DNA of 64,000 bases, taken from Strongylocentrotus droebachiensis (Eukaryota; Echinodermata; Echinoidea; Camarodonta; Strongylocentrotidae). The first letter of the stretch is position 1. Every line of letters starts with the position of its first letter. A program made the position numbers and the translations under genes. The DNA lies in the NCBI GenBank assembly GCA_035222895.1, contig JAVYIG010002730.1, forward strand, positions 166,929 through 230,928, in the 5' to 3' direction. The notes under the pieces were generated by a model that was not told the DNA's origin, did no database searches, and saw only the letters and a list, made by a program, of their open reading frames with translations. Below, piece after piece: positions 57,267 through 64,000 of this stretch.

Positions 57267-57623
57267 CCTTCTTCATAATAGCCTTATTGGCATGGGTCGC
57301 AGTCACCGTTTCTGGAACCACTCCAGAAATTTCCTCAACGACCGGTCACACTGTCAACATACCATGTCCCTTCGGAGAAGGCACGGTACGTAACATCTTC
57401 TGGTCCTACAATGATGGTACTGAGCGTCACAAGATTTTGTTCCTTGCCGATGGGAACTTACATAAAGAAGCAGAATATGCAAATCGAGCAAGTTTGCAAA
57501 ACAACTTTTCTATGCTCATCCTGAAAGACATAACCGTGGCTGATGAGGGTACCTATCGCTGTGACGTTGACCGGCAACGGCTAACGATAGTGACCAATAT
57601 CACGACCAAGCTCAATGTGTTCA
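57267..57623 (+). CDS. Ig gene exon: signal-peptide end and V-like Ig domain
   Basis: It is 357 bp, acceptor AACTCAG, donor GTGTTCA|GTAAGT. It begins AFFIIALLAWVAVTVSG (hydrophobic core and cleavage region), then the Ig domain: VNIPCPFG (first Cys), NIFWSYND (core Trp), LILKDITVADEGTYRCDV (Asp-x-Gly-x-Tyr-x-Cys). Possible N-glycosylation sites are NFS and NIT near the end of the domain. Confidence 0.82.
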
Positions 57624-60600
57624 GTAAGTTTCTTTTTTGATCTCGTTGACAGCAGTGAAAAAGTATTGGTTATGACATTGTTTTTAAACACATTCTTGTT
57701 TGATAGTAAGAATATTAATAATTTTGTCTACCCAGGAAGCGTCATCAACACCATAGCTGTCCTTCTACCATTTTTATATCCCAAGCATTTGCCATATGCA
57801 CATTGACATCTTGTGTGAGAGGGGTAAATGTTTATTAATGAGTAACCCAAGTACCAGCTGGATTTAAATGGCACTTGGCAATTATGTGGTTATTAATGCA
57901 GGGCCTGAAAGAAGAACAGTAGTAACACGGAGGTGGCTACCCTGCGTGGGTAAATAATACACCATTTTGAAAATTATACATGTATATTGCTAATAATAAT
58001 AATAATAACTTTTTTATTATTATTAACATTTTTACTATAATTGTAATAATCATCAGAAGTATTATCATCTTCTCTGTTGCTGGTGTTGTTATTATTATTA
58101 TTGATAATACTGTCATTATCCTTATTAACTTTTAACTAAGGTCTTCGCCCTGATACGCTTCCAGTGATTTCACCATGCACCGCGGCTGACGAGTCTTCAT
58201 CCTGCAGCATTCATGCCAACCAATCCTTCACCCTTACCTGCACACTCCCCAATGTTTATCATGTTGAAGATGCCGAACTCTTTTGGTATCAGGATGGACA
58301 ACATGTCTCATCTACTGATAACGGTACGCAGAACGATGACGGGACCATTGATATCAGTCGACAGATTCAGGTGTTTAAAACAGGATACTTTACCTGTAAC
58401 GCCAAGTATCTTTCGGTTAATGGAAAAGAGAACACAGTCGTATCAGTTGAAGCATGGATCATACCACTCGCAGGTATGTATTTGCACAATTTTGAGAATA
58501 AGTACTTAAAACTTTGGTTGCTCTATTCGCCTCTCTGCACGGTACCTCGTTTGTCCAAATGCAATTTCTCACAAAACAATAAACACCAACTGATGTAAAC
58601 ATTGCTTTGTTGAACGCATTGTAATATTACCCATTTTCGGTGATGAATAGCTCCATGACTACCCATTTAAAACTGGTATAAATTCATCTTGCGCTGGAAA
58701 CAATCATGAAGCAATTGTTATATATATCTATCTCACTATAAATACAATGTGGCACAGTAGGAACATTTTTGGTTTTTGCTATAATCACTATTAGTTTAAT
58801 TTTGATATAAATATATGACATAATATGGATTTAATAAACTCTTGATATATCATTTCATTTGATTTTGGAGTTGATCTGTAAAAATCTGTAGGCATGTAAT
58901 GGTATTTTGTTTTTGCTGTATTGTTAGCCTAAAGAGAGACTTCCCATTCTTTATTGCGCTTTAAAGTCTTATCAAGTTCATTATTATTATCGACAGTATT
59001 ATTACTATCATTATCATTATTAATATCATCATCATCATTGTTATTATTGTTATTAACACATGAAAATATTGAATAGATCTTTTGAGAAGATCAGTTAATA
59101 ATCAATTGTTTATCCTAATTATGTTAGTCCTCCTTATATAATCAGATATAAGTTTTCTTTCAACTTGTCGACCTTCCATAGATGTAGCAAACACACCGGG
59201 AAAGAATCTGACAAGTAGTCCGAATGCCTGGAAGACAATAAGCATTGTGCTGGTTGTAGGCATCTCCATGGCGCTCATCGCACGTTTGCTCTTCGTTCGT
59301 TTCAAATCAAAAGGCAAGTCTGGTGTGCATATGAAATATGCCAAAAATTACAATTATTTAAAAAAACATTTAACTAATTATATTGCAATCTTAAATCAAT
59401 AGAACACGTTTTTGGTTGGTAGAATCCTATCCCAAATTGGGTAAGTTATGCCCTATGTTGTGTTGTATTTCAATAAATAATTATGCTTGTTCCCACGTCT
59501 TAACCATAGGCCTTCTGTAGATATTTATTGCGCGCAGTTTAAAAGACGTGGCATTCTTTCTCCCTTTTTCGAGGCAGTTTACCCTTTATATCTGAATGAA
59601 CCTTAATTGGGTGAATTTAACCAATCTCATTTAAAGGTAATACAAAGTTTCGGGAAATTTTGAAAATTCGCATGGTATTTTGTAGACTCCAGCTTTCTTG
59701 TGGTTTGGATGCTTGTCTTTGTGGGAGTGGAGTATCGAATAGAGTTTGTTGGAGGAACTGTGTCGAACTTGGATGTCTGCTGCTTGAAGGATACGTTGAA
59801 TCTTGTGAGAGGCTTGACCGATATAGGGAAGAACAATAGTTTGCTTCACCACCGAAGCACACTCTACTCATCGACTCGAAACTCTCCTAAGTCCGCAACC
59901 CAGAGACTCCAGCCCAGACGGATAGTCAGACGAATTACCAGCCGACCATCCATGCCCACTCCCCGATGACTCAAGCCGACACGGTCACCTATTTTTCCCT
60001 GACGTCCGCACACCGGTGACTTAAGCTCACGCACGCCAGCTATTCTCCACTCCTGACGACGGATAGTCAACCTGTTCGAACCGTCGAGCCACTCATCCTC
60101 TCCAAACGCTATAGTTCTCCTGAGAACTATATGCTAAGAAAAATAACAAACAGTCCTTTTCAGGACTACACTCCTCCAAGAAAGATTACCGAGTCAGAGT
60201 CCTTTTTCAGGACTCCTCAAACCTCTCTCCCTCTCTCACACATGGTGCAACCGCAAACCTACTGTATAATTCAAATCTTTGTTTGAAACGTTTCCAATTT
60301 TCTGCAAGGTTTCTTGTCAGCTCCAATGGCTGTGGTTTACTTAGATTTGTTCCCATGTTGTTTCTCTCTGAACAATGCTTTAACCTCTTATTTACTATTG
60401 TGGTATCTTTACAACCTAGTCAAACTAACGAGACAAGCAATTTCATTGAGTTAAAATATGTCTACGCACTCATCGACATCACACTGTTCTTTGGCCAGTA
60501 AGGAATCCAGTAAGGAGTCCACATACACACACTTGGAGGTTAATATTTACAGGTGTATTGGAACAAAACTGCGTCATGATCCATGTTGAGAACTGTAGTC

Positions 60601-60971
60601 TATAGTCAAGACTTACATAATATCAGCACAACCCTAACTTTGTATTACCTTTAAGAGTTTGTGTAACCCCCAAACACCTATCTTTTTATATTTTGATCTT
60701 TGTCCATTACTTTCTTTTAATATTTCTGTGTATTTTCCATCTGCTATTTTAATATATAGGGACAGGAAACAGTTATGTGTGGAATAAAAGGAAAAAAATG
60801 AGTGTGCCTACCTGTGTATTTCTTATAACGTTTTTAATCACAAAACTAACCTGAATTTATAGATGCAATACAGATATGAAAAAATTAATCCTGAGGTTTA
60901 CTTTTGTTTTCAAGGTCAACGATGCTTCAGAAGAGATGTATACAAATCAAATGAGACCCAACTCAATCAAG
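57267..60971 (+). CDS. Two-Ig-domain type I membrane protein (start exon not found)
   Basis: Four exons, all phase 1 to 1: 57267-57623, 58165-58473, 59182-59313 and, less surely, 60915-60971. The product has the tail of a signal peptide, a V-like Ig domain, a second Ig domain, a transmembrane helix and a basic cytoplasmic stretch. One domain per symmetric exon is the classic layout of Ig-superfamily genes. The start codon must lie in an upstream exon: the frame before 57267 has no ATG and the boundary is a clean acceptor after a T-rich tract. Two-Ig cell-surface receptors of this form serve adhesion or immune recognition in animals; the specific role here is unknown, and I cannot match it to a named vertebrate gene. 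Confidence 0.75.
58165..58473 (+). CDS. Ig gene exon: second Ig domain
   Basis: It is 309 bp, acceptor CTTCCAG, donor CTCGCAG|GTATGT. It has SFTLTCTLPNVY (first Cys), AELFWYQDG (core Trp) and FKTGYFTCNAKY (second Cys), plus an extra Cys pair at the start (PCTAADESSSCS). Potential N-glycosylation sites are NQS and NGT. Confidence 0.82.
59182..59313 (+). CDS. Ig gene exon: transmembrane segment
   Basis: It is 132 bp after acceptor CTTCCATAG. It encodes DVANTPGKNLTSSPNAWK, then the hydrophobic TISIVLVVGISMALIARLLF and VRFKSK as stop-transfer. The donor looks like the non-canonical GC type (AAAAG|GCAAGT), which fits phase; an alternative GT further on (CTG|GTGTGC) would not keep the same phase. 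Confidence 0.72.
59402..59668. repeat. Direct repeat L, copy 1
   Basis: About 267 bp from AACACGTTTTTGGTTGGTAG to GGGAAATTTTGAAAATT, nearly identical to 61072-61343 (few substitutions and a 2-3-bp indel). It falls inside the Ig gene between the transmembrane and tail exons. Confidence 0.9.
59669..59866 (-). pseudogene. Penelope-like element fragment (start of GIY-YIG region)
   Basis: The minus strand encodes TIVLPYIGQASHKIQRILQA, then KDKHPNHKKAGVYKIPC, the segment between the reverse transcriptase and the GIY-YIG endonuclease of Penelope-like retroelements (VPY...S..I.R.L, ...KD......GVYKI.C). It is cut off right after KIPC at the edge of direct repeat L. Confidence 0.7.
60520..60650. repeat. 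Direct repeat M, copy 1
   Basis: GGAGGTTAATATTTACAGGTGT, AACAAAACTGCGTCATGATC, TCAAGACTTACATAATATCA recur at 61828-61955. Together with L, the order L-M is duplicated. Confidence 0.75.
60915..60971 (+). CDS. Possible cytoplasmic-tail exon of the Ig gene
   Basis: It is 57 bp, phase 1 to 1 (acceptor TTTTCAAG, donor AATCAAG|GTATAT), reading GQRCFRRDVYKSNETQLNQ. Splice sites and phase fit the transmembrane exon. Length and content are too small to confirm. Confidence 0.35.
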
Positions 60972-61071
60972 GTATATGTAATACATGACTCTACATGTCC
61001 CGACGTTTGCTCTGAACTTTATTTTGTCAGAAAGGGAGTTTTGCCTTGGGTTTCATTATTTTTTAGTTAGG

Positions 61072-61343
61072 TGGAACATGTTTTTGGTTGGTAGAATCCT
61101 ATCCCAAATTGGGTAAGTTATGCCCTATGTTGTGTTGTATTTCAATAAATAATTATGCTTGTTCCCACGTCTTAATAACCATAGGCCTTCTGTAGATATT
61201 TATTGCGCGCAGTTTAAAAGACGTGGCATTCTTTCTCCCTTTTTCGAGGCAGTTTACCCTTTATATCTGAATGAACCTTAATTGGGTGAATTTAACCAAT
61301 CTCATTTAAAGGTAATACAAAGTTTCGGGAAATTTTGAAAATT
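61072..61343. repeat. Direct repeat L, copy 2
   Basis: Second copy of 59402-59668, same orientation, 1670 bp away. After it the sequence differs from copy 1, which continues into the Penelope-like fragment. Confidence 0.9.
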
Positions 61344-61827
61344 GGGTTGATAGTAATTCTTTACAATTTTGATATATTTTGATGCCCCTGTGAATGTATT
61401 ATGAGCACTAGAAAATTTAGCCCCTAAAACACTTCTGCTTTCGAGAAAAATTGAATATAAAAATTTACCGGTGCTCCTGGTAAATTTTGATAAAATTCAA
61501 ATAGCGCCTACGGCCGTACAATAAGAGCTGCGGCCATAAATCTCAGAATATGCAGTTGTGATATATAATTTCCAAACAGGAGTAGCTAATCGGTCAATTT
61601 TAGTCAAGAAACATTGTTTTATAGCTTAATTAATATCTTGACCTTGAGAGGGAGCTATATTTCATACAATTTCATAACTTTAGACTCGATTTCAACCGCG
61701 ACAGCGATCACTGAATATTGTAGAATCGCATATGCTTCCAATATATTTATTACAACCAAATTCATGACCAAATACCATTATTATATTTTGGTTATGGATC
61801 TACTGTAGAAGTCATGATACAGAGGCT

Positions 61828-61955
61828 TAGAGGTTAGTATTTACAGGTGTCTTTATTAGAACAAAACTGCGTCATGATTCAATGTCATGATCCATGTTGA
61901 GAACTCTTAGTCTATTTTTAATCAAGACTTACATAATATCATCACACCTCCCTTT
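61828..61955. repeat. Direct repeat M, copy 2
   Basis: Second copy of 60520-60650, with a short internal duplication (GTCATGATTCAATGTCATGA). The interval 61344-61827 shows no gene. Confidence 0.72.
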
Positions 61956-62036
61956 CTAAGATGGTTTACATTCTTCTGAACACATTACTGGATATTAATT
62001 TTGGTTTAATATGTTTTCCAAATCTTGAAACAATGC

Positions 62037-63300
62037 ATAATAATAATAATATAATAATAAAAACGTTACTTATAAAGCGCTTACCACCGAAGTCTCTAAG
62101 CGCTATACACACAAAATAGACTGATATACAATTACATCTTATACAAAACTAAAAATGCAAATAAACCTACAAATTACAATACATATGGAATACACATCAA
62201 AGTGAACAGAGTTAATCAATCATCAAACGCAATTTTGAATAAATGTGTCTTGAGACTAGTTTTGAATAGGTTAACGGTTTGACAGTTTTTTACATTTAAA
62301 GGTAATCTGTTCCAAAGTTCAGCAGAAGCTTTGCGAAAGGAACGATTACCATAAGAGAGAGTTGACACAGAAGTAGATACGAGGTTTAATTGTGAAGATG
62401 ACCGTAAACTGCGTGAGGGTTTGTATTCCTCGATTAATTCTTGCAGATAAATTGGTGCCAATTCATGAATGCATTTATAAGTTAAAACTAAGATTTTGTA
62501 CATAATGCGGTACGTCACCGGCAACCAATGCAATTCGCGAAGTACTGGGGTGATGTGTTCACAAGAACGCGTGCGTGTTACAAGCCTGGCAGCAGAGTTT
62601 TGGATTCTCTGGAGTTTTGCAATGTGCGACTCCGGAAGGCCATAAAGAAGGCTGTTACATTGATCAAGACGGCATGTAATAAATGCATGTATAAGTGTTT
62701 CGGTAGATTTTTTATCAAGAAAATGTCTAATACGTCCTATCTTGTACAAGGCATATGAAGCTGAGCGACAAATATTTTTTATATAATCATCCATCCTAAG
62801 ATCATTTTCAAAGATGACACCAAGGTTACGTGCACTTTTGACAGGTTGTATCGGAACATTAGCAATTTCGACAGATGGTAAATGGGAGGACTTTCTGAAT
62901 CGAGATGTTACATGTATAACCTCAGTTTTATCCTCATTTAACTTCAAATCATTAGCAGTAGACCAAGCTTTGATATCATTTATACATAATTCAAGTTTAG
63001 TAATAACAGAATGGTCGGAATCACGTTTCAAAACAACATAAACTTGGGTGTCATCTGCATATATCATTCGGCCTAAACCATGCGCCTCAATAATATCTTC
63101 AAGTGGTGCAGTGTACATAGTAAATGATAAAGGGCCGATAACGGATCCCTGAGGAACACCTTCAAGTGGAACATGAGGTTTGGATAATGAGTCATTAATG
63201 ACAATAGATTGTGAACGATTCATAAAGTAGGTTTTAAACCAATTCAAGGCAGTACCTGATACACCATATCTATTACGTAAGCGATCAAACAAGCATATAT
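62037..63300 (-). pseudogene. CR1/L2-type LINE, 5'-truncated, long intact RT C-terminal half
   Basis: Minus strand from about 63300: FDRLRNRYGVSGTALNWFKT, GVPQGSVIGPLSFTMYTAPL, catalytic MIYADDTQVY, then thumb and C-terminal region (ITPVLRELHWLPVTYRIMYK, KASAELWNRLPLNVK) to a stop at 62216. The 3' end carries GTGTATAGCGCTTAGAGACT, GTAAGCGCTTTATAAGT and an (ATT)n tail near 62037-62060, a 3' end style common to CR1/L2 elements. The 5' half is missing and the frame turns to non-LINE sequence beyond LFDRLRN. Confidence 0.9.
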
Positions 63301-64000
63301 AACGGGACGTTGGGTTTGTTTTGATCTGTTTCAAATGCTGTTCAAGAAATAAATAATTTTGTGAGTTGTTCCTTTGACAATGCATTCACAATATTTTGCA
63401 ACTGTTCTTTTGCTTGTTTTTTCTTTCGAATAACTTTTCAATCCAGTGATTAACACACTTAAGCTTAAACTTCAGCTTGAATATAACTGAACAATATCAC
63501 AGTATCCGTGGATAAACAAAAAACATATATACAGTTCATGTTAAGACATTCATAACAATATAATATAATGTCCTTTTAAAGGCAAAGTGTAAGTTTCACT
63601 TTCAGTTCTTCCTGATATTGTCAGCTTTTGTTAATATAGTCCTTTTGCTTTTCATTGTTCATAGTTCAATTTGTTTTTGTGATTTATTTCACAAGCCCAT
63701 TCGATTTGGCAGTTTGCTTATTTGTCCACTTCTTTCATGTTTGTTATCACTGTTTTACTTGTTGTTCTTGACAGTGTACAGACTTGAATTGTGAATAGTA
63801 ATCTACTATTACCAAGTAATCTGTGTTACTCAGTGTGAATAAGTCTGCAGCAATCTTTTCCCACGGTCTGTTTGGTACTGTGTGTGGTTTCAGACTTTCT
63901 GTCTGTTGTTTTGGTTTATACATCAAGCACGAGTTACAATTTTAGATCTCTTGGATCGAGACATACTCAAAGCTGATTGTTTTTTCTTCATCACCACCAC
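63301..64000. other. Unannotated right edge
   Basis: AT-rich and T-rich on the plus strand. No gene or repeat that I can support. Confidence 0.4.

Overview
The window is eukaryotic and almost certainly from a deuterostome invertebrate, most likely a sea urchin (Echinoidea). Coding sequence is a few percent of the window. It lies in short phase-compatible exons with GT-AG borders, separated by kilobase introns full of small DNA transposons, LINE fragments, poly-G/poly-C runs and microsatellites. The strongest taxonomic clue is a hydrophobic leader ending in a 2A motif (SGDVETNPGP) spliced to a DEATH-domain exon, an arrangement known from sea-urchin NLR (CATERPILLER) genes. The species call is inference.

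Layout. (1) 86-17596, minus strand: five exons (248 codons) of the N-terminal cytoplasmic part of a TRPC-type cation channel (ankyrin repeats, then the TRP_2-like region). The start codon is at 17596 and the gene runs off the left edge. Its 11.9-kb first intron holds a 5'-truncated LINE, a Harbinger-like element and several MITE families. (2) 17.6-36.6 kb: repeat-dominated. It has nested hAT-like MITEs with poly-G interiors, a transposon-like element carrying a zinc-finger fragment, two A-rich minisatellite arrays, a 0.77-kb near-perfect palindrome at 29.0-29.8 kb and a 0.4-kb palindrome at 32.6-33.0 kb. (3) 36.8-45.1 kb, plus strand: an NLR-family gene in four phase-consistent exons (378 codons): 2A leader, DEATH domain, a 599-bp exon, and a leucine-rich-repeat exon. 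The 599-bp exon joins pre-NACHT sequence directly to post-NACHT sequence, with no NACHT ATPase between. An antisense CR1/jockey-like LINE sits in its second intron. (4) 45.1-53.7 kb: duplicated and decayed NLR material. It includes a second 2A exon with the final Pro changed to Gln and no leader, a second intact DEATH exon, two small linker exons and a second DEATH domain with stops. The repeats here include a 1.04-kb terminal-inverted-repeat element whose empty site is preserved in a neighbouring duplicate. (5) 57.2-61.0 kb, plus strand: a type I membrane protein with two immunoglobulin domains and one transmembrane segment, its signal-peptide start exon not found. (6) 59.4-64 kb: a direct duplication, a Penelope-like fragment and a CR1/L2-like LINE reverse transcriptase on the minus strand.

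The candidate immune locus (3-4) carries most of the interest: an apparently expressible, secretion- or dual-targeted DEATH-LRR protein without a NACHT motor, beside a paralogue in which the 2A switch itself is broken. No bacterial-type operons, CRISPR arrays or rRNA genes are seen. Two short tRNA-like stretches look like SINE heads rather than functional tRNAs.
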